Source: CAWDXG01 sp963822115 (GTDB lineage: Bacteria > Myxococcota_A > Polyangia > Polyangiales > Polyangiaceae). Taken from it: 64,000 nucleotides of DNA. Within the stretch, counting starts at the first letter, position 1; each line of letters opens with the position of its first letter. The notes beneath the pieces were generated by a model, which was not told where the DNA came from, searched no databases, and saw only the letters and a program-made list of their open reading frames with translations. The DNA is taken from positions 744,001-808,000 of the forward strand of contig CAWGGM010000008.1 in the NCBI GenBank assembly GCA_963822115.1, in the 5' to 3' direction. Shown one piece after another: positions 18,644-27,908 of the stretch. Position numbers and translations under genes: made by a program.

Positions 18644-19728
18644 CTAGAACCTCCCCCGGGCGCCGATCGACCCCAGCCCCACCCACACATGGACCCGCCG
18701 GCTGGTTCTGGCGCGCTCCTCGGCGGTCGCTTTCGAACGTTCCCTCAGGAACAACCAGGTACCTACGCCAGCACCTGCAAGCGCGACACCGAAGCCGATA
18801 TCCGAAATCGTCGCGTAGCGGTTCATCGCGTCGATATCGCCCTGGGAGGGCTCTGGGCACACGTCGACACACGCGGAGCGCAGCGTCGAGCGCTTCTGGA
18901 AGGTCGCCAGCCCGAAGATCGTCCCCGTGACCAGCCCCGTCGCACCGACGCCCCACGCGATGACGGGCCAGGTGTAGTCCGGCTGATATTTCGTCGTTGG
19001 CTCCTGGCCGCTGTCCCCTCCGGGACCGGTGGCCGGATGTGCAGCCGGAACGACGTGCTCGAGCCGGCCTCGAACGAGCGATCCACCACGGTCGCCTGCA
19101 TGCTGTTGTGCTCCAGCAGGAAGACCTGGTTGCCCGGATCCAGAAGCACCTCGAACGTCCTGCCGGGTGCAGCCTCGGGACGCCCGGGCGCCCGCGTGCC
19201 CGCGACCAGCACGCGGTGTTTTCCGGGGCCGTTCTCGACGAGCTCGAGCGGTCGGCCGTTGACCGAGAGCTCAACGCCGTCCTGATCGATGGTGACGAAA
19301 GCGCGCGCCAGGCGCCCTTCGACCTCCTTGATGTACTCGCGCGTCTGTTCGACCATCTCGGGCGGCATCGTGCCGCCGCGCTTCGCCTGGTTGTCGGCCA
19401 GGGCCCGCCGGAAAGCCTTCCAGGCCCGCGTGTACCTGCCGAGCGCGCGCTCGCAGTAGCCGATGTTGTAGACCGTGATCGGATGCGGGCGCAGCTGGTC
19501 GGAGCGCTCGAAGGCGGCGAGCGCATCGAGCCAGTCCCCGCGGTGGGCGAGCGTCGCACCGAGCGTGAACTCCTCGCGCGCCTGGGCGACGTTGCCGGGC
19601 GAGGGCGGGGGCGGCTCGGCACTGGTCGCTGCGACAGGCTGTTGGGCGGAAGCTACTCCGGCACCGGAGCACGCCACGCCGATCAGAAGTGACAGACTGC
19701 GAAGCGGAAAGCGATAGCGTTTCGTCAC
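18644..19728 (-). CDS. TPR/PEGA membrane protein (one frameshift)
   Basis: Begins with GTG at 19728 and a signal peptide ending VASAQQ. A TPR-type segment follows (FTLGATLAHRGDWLDALAAFERSDQLRP, YNIGYCERALGRYTRAWKAF). Then comes a PEGA-like beta domain (FVTIDQDGVELSVNGRPLELVENGPGKHRVLV). Near 19015-19018, at a run of four C on the plus strand, the frame changes. In the next frame it continues with YTWPVIAWGVGATGLVTGTIFG and ISDIGFGVALAGAGVGTWLFL, the two membrane segments normal for this protein class in myxobacteria. One extra base in the run restores a single gene of about 360 residues ending at the TAG at 18644. The break may be sequence error or real. It starts 14 bases after the kinase stop, and the next gene starts two bases after its own stop. 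Confidence 0.75.
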
Positions 19729-19742
19729 GGCAACTCGATCGA

Positions 19743-21146
<1,404 letters not shown>

Positions 21147-21201
21147 GCAGCGAATCTACAACAAGCCCGACACGGCTGTCGCCCGATAGATCTCCTGCAT
21201 C

Positions 21202-21226
21202 TGACACCCACCATCCATGGGTGTCA
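21202..21226. promoter_or_regulatory. Inverted repeat TGACACCCA-N7-TGGGTGTCA
   Basis: A perfect nine-base inverted repeat with a seven-base spacer, inside the predicted 5' leader of the kinase operon, between the sigma-54 promoter and the start codon. It could be an operator or an mRNA hairpin. There is no U-run, so it is not a typical terminator. Confidence 0.5.
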
Positions 21227-21255
21227 CCGCGCGCGCGAACCATGGAGAAACAGTC

Positions 21256-21271
21256 AGCAATTCATGTGCCA
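21256..21271 (-). promoter_or_regulatory. Sigma-54 (-24/-12) promoter of the kinase operon
   Basis: Read on the minus strand the sequence is TGGCACATGAATTGCT. It has the invariant GG and GC at the correct 12-base register and close agreement to TGGCACG-N4-TTGCW. Transcription should start near 21245 and run into the kinase gene. The last gene of that operon is a sigma-54 activator, which fits autoregulation. Location and spacing are seen directly; activity is inferred. Confidence 0.7.
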
Positions 21272-21322
21272 GGCGCTAAACAACTATCCTACGGGATCGC
21301 CTGCTGTCCCTGTCATTCCATG

Positions 21323-21360
21323 TGTCCCGCCGGACATACACTGTCCAGAACGCCGGACAG
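21323..21360. promoter_or_regulatory. Two GGACA/TGTCC inverted repeats (possible UAS)
   Basis: Two adjacent palindromes: TGTCC-N4-GGACA at 21323-21336 and CTGTCC-N8-GGACAG at 21341-21360. They lie about 80 to 115 bases upstream of the predicted start of the kinase transcript, the usual distance for sigma-54 activator sites. The same half-sites form a palindrome at 8966-8980 before the LuxR-type gene. Confidence 0.45.
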
Positions 21361-21475
21361 GTGGAGACGATCCAGCGGAGCAAGCCGGTCGCACTGGACG
21401 GGTGAGCGTCGCTCCGGTCGCGCCCAGCGTCAGGGCACTGGCAGGGCGAGCCGACGTTGAAGGGCCCCGCGCTAA

Positions 21476-21640
21476 CTGCTGCTCCAGGGCAGCTCGAACG
21501 CCGCCATCGCGTGCTCGCGACGCACCTCCGTCCACACGGTGGCCAACCAGATCGCCAGCATCTACAGGAAGCTCGACGTGGCAAGCCGCTCCGAGCTGTA
21601 CACGTTGGTTTCGCGCCAGGGAAAGCCGCGGCCGTCGAGC
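21476..21640 (+). pseudogene. Remnant of a LuxR-type HTH domain
   Basis: This segment encodes LLQGSSNAAIACSRRTS, then VANQIASIYRKLDVASRSELYTLVSRQG. That is a near-identical copy of the last 55 residues of the regulator at 9074-9796, also at DNA level. The homology starts abruptly at about 21476 with no start codon, and the original TAG stop has become a sense codon. It is a duplicated 3' fragment, directly upstream of the kinase operon control region. Confidence 0.8.
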
Positions 21641-21880
21641 CTACTCTGGCTCGACGGTCTGCGGCGAAAGACCGGAAAGCACGGTGAGCCCGCCCGCGTC
21701 CACGTCGATGGTTTCGGAGGTCGGCGCACTGGTGCCCGGCAACGTGGCGGTCACGCTGTGCTTGCCGGGCGCGACGTTGAACCAGATGCGATCGACGTCC
21801 GGAGTCTGGGACGGGCCCCAGCTGGGCGGTCCGTTGAATGCGACAGGCGCGGAGCAGGCCGTGCTCGGCGAGTCGCGGAT
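21641..21880 (-). pseudogene. Orphan C-terminal domain of a pectinacetylesterase-like gene
   Basis: In the frame ending at 21641 the sequence reads GPPSWGPSQTPDVDRIWFNV, APGKHSVTATLPGTSAPTSE and IDVDAGGLTVLSGLSPQTVE. This matches the end of the 23023-24894 gene (GPPSWVPSQAANISYMFVNV, IDVDAGGFTSLAGLSPQTVE). It has no start of its own and abuts the stop of the SMP-30-like gene. I read it as the surviving tail of a tandem copy whose body has been replaced. Confidence 0.75.
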
Positions 21881-22968
21881 CAGTAGAGCGGTTTTTCGCC
21901 CGCGACGGCCAGCTTGATCCGGTAGAGATGCGTGCGGGCGGTGATGTACAGGGTCTTCCTGTCGTCGCCGCCCCAGCCGCAATTGGCCGGCAGCTCGGGT
22001 GTCTTGATGGTGCCGAGGTGCTTGCCCTGCGGCGAGATGACCCACAAGCCGCCGGGCCCAGCCGAATAGAGGTTGCCGAGCGAGTCGAGCTTGAAGCTGT
22101 CCGGTACTCCGCCACCGGGGTGCCACGCGGAGGACGCATCGAGAAAAACGCTCCGGTTGGAGAGCGTACCGTCTGGCGCGACGCTGTAGCTCATCCAGAC
22201 AGGGCGGCCGACGGAGGAGTTCGCAACGTAGAGCGTCTTTCCGTCCGGCGAGAACCCGATGCCGTTCGGCCGCGACAGATCCGTGATGACCGCCTGGAGC
22301 GTGCCGTTTGCCAGGCGGAACACGCCGTTGAAGTCGAGCTCCTTCAATGGATCCTGGTCCTGACCTGCCAGGCCGTATGGCGGATCGGTGAAGTAGAGCG
22401 ATCCGTCGTTGCGGAACACGAGGTCGTCCGGGCTGTTCAGCTTCTTGCCCTGGTAGTTGTCCACCAGCGTGGTGACGGTCATATCGGGCGCGATGCGGAC
22501 GATCCGCCGGTTGCCCTGCTGACAGAGCAGTACGGAGCCATCCTTGTCCATGACCATCGCGTTGGGTCCGACGTCGGCCGATACGGGGGAACCGTCGTAG
22601 CCACCGTGTTCGAGGAGCGTCTTCACGCTGCAGTCCGGCGACCACTTTCGCACGACGTTGTCGCGCACGTCGCTGAACCAGAGCGTGCCGTCGGAGCGCC
22701 ACAGCGGGCCCTCGGTGAAGTTGAATCCGCTGGCAATCTCCTCGATCTTCGCACCGGCGGGAACGAGCGCGTCCAATGCCGGATCGAGACGCTCGATACT
22801 GCCCACTCCGACCGGGCCACAAGCATCACGACTTCCCGCCGGGTCGGCCTTGTTGCTACCGCACGACGCGGCAAGCAGCCCACAGCCAAGCACGACAAGA
22901 GCCCGCCCGAATGCTTGAATCCCGTTTGCCATAGCTTGAGCATCGGCCCGGCGCGCGAGCGCATCCAT
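21880..22968 (-). CDS. SMP-30/gluconolactonase-family lipoprotein
   Basis: A 362-residue predicted lipoprotein (FGRALVVLGCGLLAASCGS, lipobox LAASC) with an SMP-30/gluconolactonase/LRE six-bladed propeller. Family features are GFNFTEGPLWRSDGTLWFSDV, the calcium-site pattern LNSPDDLVFRNDGSLYFTDP, RPNGIGFSPDGKTLYVANS and a late PDSFKLDSLGNLYSAGPGGLWV. Such enzymes hydrolyse sugar lactones or related esters; the true substrate is unknown. ATG at 22968 and ATG at 22932 are both possible, the second giving a shorter signal peptide. Its first 45 or so codons and upstream region are a repeat of the leader of the pectinacetylesterase-like gene next door. Confidence 0.88.
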   Translation of the reverse strand: MDALARRADAQAMANGIQAFGRALVVLGCGLLAASCGSNKADPAGSRDACGPVGVGSIERLDPALDALVPAGAKIEEIASGFNFTEGPLWRSDGTLWFSDVRDNVVRKWSPDCSVKTLLEHGGYDGSPVSADVGPNAMVMDKDGSVLLCQQGNRRIVRIAPDMTVTTLVDNYQGKKLNSPDDLVFRNDGSLYFTDPPYGLAGQDQDPLKELDFNGVFRLANGTLQAVITDLSRPNGIGFSPDGKTLYVANSSVGRPVWMSYSVAPDGTLSNRSVFLDASSAWHPGGGVPDSFKLDSLGNLYSAGPGGLWVISPQGKHLGTIKTPELPANCGWGGDDRKTLYITARTHLYRIKLAVAGEKPLY

Positions 22969-22980
22969 GGTGAATTGTTC
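22855..22980 (-). repeat. Duplicated leader, copy 1 (SMP-30-like gene)
   Basis: About 125 bases covering the start region and signal peptide of the SMP-30-like gene. They are closely similar to 24781-24913, which does the same for the pectinacetylesterase-like gene. Shared protein pattern: MDALARR, then MA-G---FG-ALVVLGCGLL, then CGS. The two mature proteins are unrelated. Confidence 0.75.
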
Positions 22981-23022
22981 GATGATACGGGTGGGACCCG
23001 GGCGCTCCGCGAGATATCGACG

Positions 23023-24894
23023 CTACATCGGCTCGACGGTCTGCGGCGAAAGCCCGGCGAGCGAGGTGAAGCCGCCCGCGTCCACGTCGATGTCTTCGGA
23101 GATCGGTGTCGTGGAGCCCGGAACAGACAGGTTCACGGTGTGTTTGCCGGGCGCGACGTTGACAAACATGTATGAGATGTTGGCGGCCTGCGACGGCACC
23201 CAACTGGGCGGCCCCGCGAATGCGTCGGGCGCTTTGCCGTCGAGATCAACCGTGACGTCCTTGCGCCAGGACAGGTTGCAGTCGAGCACCTTGACCTCCA
23301 CGAAGCCCTGGCTCGGGTCGTAGGCGACGCCCGCTTCCTTGGCCATCTGCTTCATCTCGGTCGCATTCGGGACGCCCCACGAATACGCGTCGCCGATCAT
23401 CGGATGCTGCGGATTGCGGATCGCCGGGCGTACGATCAAGCGCTCCAGCGTATCCGGACCCTTGATCAAGAACTCGCCGTCGAAGCCGCTGCTGCCGCCC
23501 TTCAGCTGCAGCGTCACGTCCCCCGCCGGATCCGTCGTGGCCTTCGCGAGCGGCGAGCTGCAGGTCGCATCGCTGCTCGCACAGGCGCTGATCGAAAGCC
23601 CGGAAGCCCCCGCCCAGGTCGGCGGGTCGTAGTGCAGGAATCTGAGCGGAAGCTCCAGATCCGTGTCCAGCTGTCCCGGCGTCGTCGTGGCGCCCTGGGT
23701 ACACTCCCAACCCGCACTGCCCGACTCCTCTTGCGGCCCGCCGCAGTGCTGGCCGCAGTCGACCGACTTGGCCGTGCGTGCGAGCAGCCCCGACATCCAG
23801 TCCGTAAGCTTCACGCCCCCTGACTGCATCGTGTAGAACTGCGGAAACTCGTCCACGGTGTGTTTCCAACCGGGCGCGATGTAGGAGCGGAACGCAGGAA
23901 CAGCGGCGGCGATGTCGGCGAGGTTCTTCCTCATGCCCGCCGACCACACCCTCGGGTCCTTGCTGTCACCCATCAGCCCGGACCAGTACACCTGGTTCCA
24001 GTCATAGTCCGTGCTGTACTGGGCCAGCTGCATGTCCGGGTAGCCCTTGGCCACCAGCTTGTAGATGTCGTCCAGCGAGTTCACCTTCGAGAGATCGGCG
24101 CCGGGGATGAAGTCGGGGAAGCTCGCGGCGACATTCCACACGGCCTTCATCTTCGGCACGATGTCTGCTGGGAGGACTCCCGCCCCGGCGTCGCCCATCT
24201 GGGTGACCTTCGCGTCCGGGTACATGTGCGCCAGATGCGGGGCCCACATGATCGACCCGTAGGAGCCGGCGCTCGACCCTGTCGAGAGGATCTCGGTCGG
24301 CCCCTTGATGTTGCGCTTCATCCAGTCGAGCACGGCCTTCACGTTGTCCGCGCCGTGGTGGTGCACGGTGTACGCCTTGCTCATGAATGTGTATTCGTGG
24401 TCGGCGTCGCCCCAGTGGGCGTCGCCGGTGCAGTACGGGACGTAGACGTGGGTCCAGTCGCGGAACGGGTTTCGCGGGTCCGAGTGGTCGAGCAGACCTG
24501 TTGCCACGGACTCGTCCGACATGGCGGGCGGAATGCGCATGTGGTCCACGAAGATGTTCGCGCCGGGCGTACAGGTGACATAATCCCAGCAGCCTCCTCC
24601 GCCCTGGAACTCGACAATGACCTTGTCGACCTTGCCGGGCCGCACGAAAAACTCCCACGGCTGCCCCCGCGCACACATCGTATTGGCGCCTGGCTTGATC
24701 GTGTTCCAGCCCTGCTTCAGCTGATCCAGCGTCGGTTCCTGATCGTAGTGTGGGGTCTTGTTCGAGGTCTTTGTCGTGCTGCTGCCGCAGCCCGCGGAAA
24801 GCAGCCCACAGCCGAGCACAACCAGAGCCCACCCGAATATCCGGTTTCCCTTTGCCATGCTGGAAGCATCGGTCCGTCGCGCGAGCGCATCCAT
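23023..24894 (-). CDS. Pectinacetylesterase/Notum-family lipoprotein
   Basis: A predicted lipoprotein of 623 residues (FGWALVVLGCGLLSAGCGSS, lipobox SAGC). The central domain is of the pectinacetylesterase family (serine esterases, CE13/Notum type). It has the oxyanion motif FQGGGGCWD near residue 95, the nucleophile motif STGSSAGSYGS near residue 205, and MGDAGAGV shortly after. A separate beta-rich C-terminal domain ends in IDVDAGGFTSLAGLSPQTVE and is duplicated as an orphan at 21641-21880. Likely exported; substrate could be acetylated polysaccharide but is not shown. The ATG at 24894 is preferred over TTG two codons earlier; an internal ATG at 24858 would give a shorter signal peptide. 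Confidence 0.88.
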   Translation of the reverse strand: MDALARRTDASSMAKGNRIFGWALVVLGCGLLSAGCGSSTTKTSNKTPHYDQEPTLDQLKQGWNTIKPGANTMCARGQPWEFFVRPGKVDKVIVEFQGGGGCWDYVTCTPGANIFVDHMRIPPAMSDESVATGLLDHSDPRNPFRDWTHVYVPYCTGDAHWGDADHEYTFMSKAYTVHHHGADNVKAVLDWMKRNIKGPTEILSTGSSAGSYGSIMWAPHLAHMYPDAKVTQMGDAGAGVLPADIVPKMKAVWNVAASFPDFIPGADLSKVNSLDDIYKLVAKGYPDMQLAQYSTDYDWNQVYWSGLMGDSKDPRVWSAGMRKNLADIAAAVPAFRSYIAPGWKHTVDEFPQFYTMQSGGVKLTDWMSGLLARTAKSVDCGQHCGGPQEESGSAGWECTQGATTTPGQLDTDLELPLRFLHYDPPTWAGASGLSISACASSDATCSSPLAKATTDPAGDVTLQLKGGSSGFDGEFLIKGPDTLERLIVRPAIRNPQHPMIGDAYSWGVPNATEMKQMAKEAGVAYDPSQGFVEVKVLDCNLSWRKDVTVDLDGKAPDAFAGPPSWVPSQAANISYMFVNVAPGKHTVNLSVPGSTTPISEDIDVDAGGFTSLAGLSPQTVEPM

Positions 24895-24913
24895 GGTCAA
24901 TTGTTTGGACGAT
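24781..24913 (-). repeat. Duplicated leader, copy 2 (pectinacetylesterase gene)
   Basis: Partner of the repeat at 22855-22980. Similarity includes the bases just upstream of the ATG (ATCCATGGT), so the shared block includes part of the noncoding leader as well as the signal peptide. Confidence 0.75.
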
Positions 24914-25010
24914 GCCGTCCGCTCCGAGGGGTGTGCGACTACGCTTCCCGCAGCTCCTCGCCATGAGCCTGGCTGGGGAACAATCCCGAGGGGAGCAGGG
25001 TTGTTGAAGG

Positions 25011-25541
25011 ATGAAATCCTTCTTTCTCGGCGTAGGGGCCACGATCCTCGCGCTGCTCCTGGGCGCGTTGGTGGTGGTGGAGTTCGGGCTGTTTCCGGCC
25101 AATGCCGACGCGAAGCCGTCGTCGTTGGAGGCCTGGGCCGCGCACAAGTCGCTCGACGCGACGATCTCGCGCGACGCTCCGAAGGGGCCCAACCCGGTCA
25201 AGCTGACCGATGCGAATCTACTCGCGGGGATGAAGCTCTACAGCCAGGACTGCGCGACGTGCCACGGCGGCGCCAACGGTTCGCCTTCGGTGATAGCGCG
25301 CGGGCTGTACCAGAAGGCGCCGCAGCTCGCGAAGGACGGCGTCGAGGACGACTCGCCGGGCGAAACGTACTGGAAGGTCGACCACGGCATCCGCCTCACC
25401 GCCATGCCGAGCTTCGGCCACACGCTGACCAAGCAGCAGGTCTGGCAGATCGTCCTCTTCGTGGGGCACATGGACAAGCTGCCGCCCGCAGTGGCGAAGG
25501 CGTGGCGACAGCCGACCGCGACTGCTGCGGCGACTCTCTAG
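25011..25541 (+). CDS. Membrane-anchored c-type cytochrome
   Basis: A 176-residue monohaem cytochrome c. An N-terminal membrane helix (FFLGVGATILALLLGALVVVE) acts as anchor or uncleaved signal. The haem site is CATCHG at about residues 82-87. The axial methionine is probably in LTAMPSFGHTLT, followed by the QQVWQIVLFV helix typical of class I cytochromes. GAAGG lies just before the ATG. It is divergent from the pectinacetylesterase-like gene. It probably donates electrons in the periplasm; no oxidase or dehydrogenase is adjacent to name a partner. Confidence 0.9.
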   Translation: MKSFFLGVGATILALLLGALVVVEFGLFPANADAKPSSLEAWAAHKSLDATISRDAPKGPNPVKLTDANLLAGMKLYSQDCATCHGGANGSPSVIARGLYQKAPQLAKDGVEDDSPGETYWKVDHGIRLTAMPSFGHTLTKQQVWQIVLFVGHMDKLPPAVAKAWRQPTATAAATL

Positions 25542-25702
25542 GCGGCACGCGCACCAACACGGTCACACCCAGCGCACCCAACAGCAACGGGACGTACGGA
25601 AGGTTCCGGAACGCCCTTGTTCTCGTCAACACGGCATCCGAGGACGCTTACATCCACAAGAGGAACACACGGAGCGTTGATGCGCGCGGGCACGTTCCGC
25701 CG

Positions 25703-25814
25703 GTGTGCGAGCTTCCGCATGGCGAGCGGCCGGCGGACTGGATCGACGCCGAGCCAGATGTCCGCGACGGCGGGGTTCATGCGGAGGAAGAAGCCGGTGG
25801 TGCGGGACGGCTAG
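25703..25814 (+). pseudogene. Deletion remnant of the DUF222/HNH family
   Basis: One frame reads VCELPHGERPADWIDAEPDV. This matches VRELPPGERPADWLDGEPDV of the copy at 58487-59844. Immediately after it, another frame gives GFMRRKKPVVRDG and stop, matching the family's last residues (GFMRARKPAAPDG). Roughly 700 bases between these points, including the whole HNH domain, are missing. The remnant resembles the 58-kb copy more than the other two. Confidence 0.75.
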
Positions 25815-25875
25815 CGTCGCACCGCGCCGGCGCGGCCGCCACCAGGCGAGCCTATGCGCTATACCGCCACTGCCC

Positions 25876-26841
25876 ATGCTCGCCGACCCCCGCCACCAGA
25901 ACGAGCCGTTTCCGTTCTTCCGTTGCGAGCGCGCCTTTGGGGCGGAGGCGTGCGCGGGCTTCGATGAGTTGTTTGCCGCGGAGACAGACTGGCAGGCGCG
26001 TGACGATGCGTTCTACAGCTGCTTCCTGCGCGATGTGACGGCGGAGCTGCCCACGGAGCTGCTCTGCGCCGCGGCTGTTCGCATGCGCGCGATCACCGGG
26101 CTACCCCTGACCGACCAGGTCGTGGTCAGCGCCCAGCGCATGGAGCCCGGGCAGGTGGTGGGCGTGCACAGCGATCGGCCGCTCATCGGCTACGAGGCAG
26201 CGCGACTGGTCCTGCAGCTGAACCACGCTTGGCGCCGCGAACACGGAGGATTGCTCGAGCTCTACGACTCGCCGGAAGGCTTGCCGGTCGCGGAGGTCGA
26301 GCCCGTGTACGACGCGGCCTTCGGGTTCGTGCTGCATGAAGGGTCGTATCACGGCGTCCAGCGGGTGAGCCGCCGCCGGCGCTCGTTGGTGTTCAACTTC
26401 TGGCATGCGGCGAACACTCCGGAGCTGGCCGATGCCGTGGAGGCGCGCTTCGCCGATCTGCACTTCTCGGAGCTGCCCGCGGCGCTTGATCCGGTCGCGA
26501 CCGAGGCCGAATCGCTACTCCCCGAGGACGTCACGTTCCGGGCCAGCCTCGCGGCGCTGGCACTCCACCGCTGGGGCTACGATGCCGCCGCGGTCGTCAG
26601 CGGCTATCGCTTCGCCGCGGAACCTGACCCCGACACCGCCGACGGCGCGCTGGACGAGCGGGCCGCCGCGATCCGCCTGGCGGACTGGGTCGCGCGACTG
26701 AAGACCGGATCCTTCGACGTGCAGCAATGGCAGGAGCTCCAGCGCACCCTCGCCGGCACGCCGCCGCCGCCACGCATTCTGCCGCTCTGGAAGCTCTGCC
26801 TGCCCGGCGACGCAAAACGCCAGGGCACTTCGCAGACGTAG
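25876..26841 (+). CDS. 2OG-Fe(II) dioxygenase
   Basis: A 321-residue protein whose first 190 residues fit the 2-oxoglutarate/Fe(II) oxygenase fold. The iron ligands appear as HSD in GVHSDRPLIGYEAARLVLQLN and the distal His in GSYHGV. A basic run just after (SRRRRSLVFNFW) can supply the 2OG-binding Arg. The C-terminal 110 residues are helical, of unknown function. The opening NEPFPFF and overall layout recall hydroxylases that modify peptide or protein side chains. The ATG at 25876 is the first methionine before the conserved region. The reaction's substrate cannot be named. It is followed 43 bases later by a lipoprotein gene. Confidence 0.8.
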   Translation: MLADPRHQNEPFPFFRCERAFGAEACAGFDELFAAETDWQARDDAFYSCFLRDVTAELPTELLCAAAVRMRAITGLPLTDQVVVSAQRMEPGQVVGVHSDRPLIGYEAARLVLQLNHAWRREHGGLLELYDSPEGLPVAEVEPVYDAAFGFVLHEGSYHGVQRVSRRRRSLVFNFWHAANTPELADAVEARFADLHFSELPAALDPVATEAESLLPEDVTFRASLAALALHRWGYDAAAVVSGYRFAAEPDPDTADGALDERAAAIRLADWVARLKTGSFDVQQWQELQRTLAGTPPPPRILPLWKLCLPGDAKRQGTSQT

Positions 26842-26884
26842 TGATCGTTGCGCTGGCGATACGCTTCGGGTAGCACCTGACTCG

Positions 26885-27730
26885 ATGAGGGCTGGAGCCG
26901 TCGTTGGGTTGAACGTGGCTGTTCTGCTGGCGGGCTGCGCCTCGCAGCAGAATCGACGTCCAACCGGAACGCACCCGGCGACCGTTCCGGCAACCGCCTC
27001 GACCAGCGCCGGTCCGGCGTCCACGCCGCTGGCGCGCAGGCTCTGGATCAGCGATCTCGAGCGCGAGAGCGCGCCCCGACGTCACGCTTCCCCCAGCACA
27101 GCTCTGCTAGCTCGGCGCTCGAAGACGAACGAGGGCTCCCGTCGGCTCGCGCCGGACTTCGAGCTGAGCACGCGATGCAGTGGCAACGCCTGCGTGGACG
27201 GGCTCCGCGAGCCGGGTGCAGGTCTGCCGCTCGTTTCCGCAGCGCTCACAGCGGACGATCGCGAGATACTGGCACCCCAGGGCTCATGGCTCGAACGCAG
27301 GCTCTGGCTCGCCTCGGCCACCGATCGGTTCGTGTCGGTGTATGTCGCCGAGTCGAGTTTCTCGGGCGGTGCGGCGCACGCGAACAACAGCCTGTCCTGC
27401 AGAACCTTCAACCGCAAGACCGGGCGACAGCTGACCCTGGCAGACGTTCTTCCCGACGCATCGCGGCTGACGGCGCGGGTGCAGGCGCTCATCGACGACC
27501 CCGATCGCGCCGTGGAGGTTCTCGGCGATTCGCTGGACTCCGGCGGGGTGGACGCCAGCGGGTCCCAGCTGACCGCACGTGGCTTCATCGTCAAGCCGGT
27601 CCCGGGCCGCAAGACGACCGACGGCATTCTGCTCGAGCTGTGCGCCGAGGGCCCCTATGCTCTCGCCGGTTCGGTCGTGGAGATCGCTCTGGACCGGATC
27701 CCGGCGACGTATCTGCGGCGACGGCAATGA
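26885..27730 (+). CDS. DUF3298/RsiV-like lipoprotein
   Basis: A 281-residue predicted lipoprotein (VVGLNVAVLLAGCAS, lipobox LLAGC) with a Pro/Thr/Ala linker. The C-terminal domain contains SSFSGGAAHANNSLSCRTFNRKTGRQLTLADVL. That is the characteristic block of DUF3298/DUF4163 proteins (GGxHxNxxxxxxNxDxxTGkxLTLxDlf), found in RsiV-type lysozyme-sensing anti-sigma factors and related envelope proteins. It has no cytoplasmic anti-sigma part and no sigma factor gene nearby, so I do not call it RsiV. Function unknown; periplasmic location likely. Confidence 0.75.
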   Translation: MRAGAVVGLNVAVLLAGCASQQNRRPTGTHPATVPATASTSAGPASTPLARRLWISDLERESAPRRHASPSTALLARRSKTNEGSRRLAPDFELSTRCSGNACVDGLREPGAGLPLVSAALTADDREILAPQGSWLERRLWLASATDRFVSVYVAESSFSGGAAHANNSLSCRTFNRKTGRQLTLADVLPDASRLTARVQALIDDPDRAVEVLGDSLDSGGVDASGSQLTARGFIVKPVPGRKTTDGILLELCAEGPYALAGSVVEIALDRIPATYLRRRQ

Positions 27731-27908
27731 CGGGAGCGTGACCAGCTGGCGAGAGGCCGTGTCCGCAGCGCAGCCGCCGGCGCTCCCACCCGCACCGGAC
27801 CGCCAGCGCGTCCATAGTCGACTATTCGCGAAAGCACGCTCCGCGCTACTATCAACAGACAGTCGCGCGGGCGGGCGCAGTGTCTAGTTGACGGAAGGCA
27901 GGTTGGGA

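Noticed and set aside
21202..21226. Rho-independent terminator
   Set aside because: There is no T-run on either side and it lies between a promoter and its first gene.
27888..27908. TTG start for the NAD(P)-binding protein
   Set aside because: The ATG at 27909 sits directly before the Rossmann motif and has a better-placed purine-rich site.
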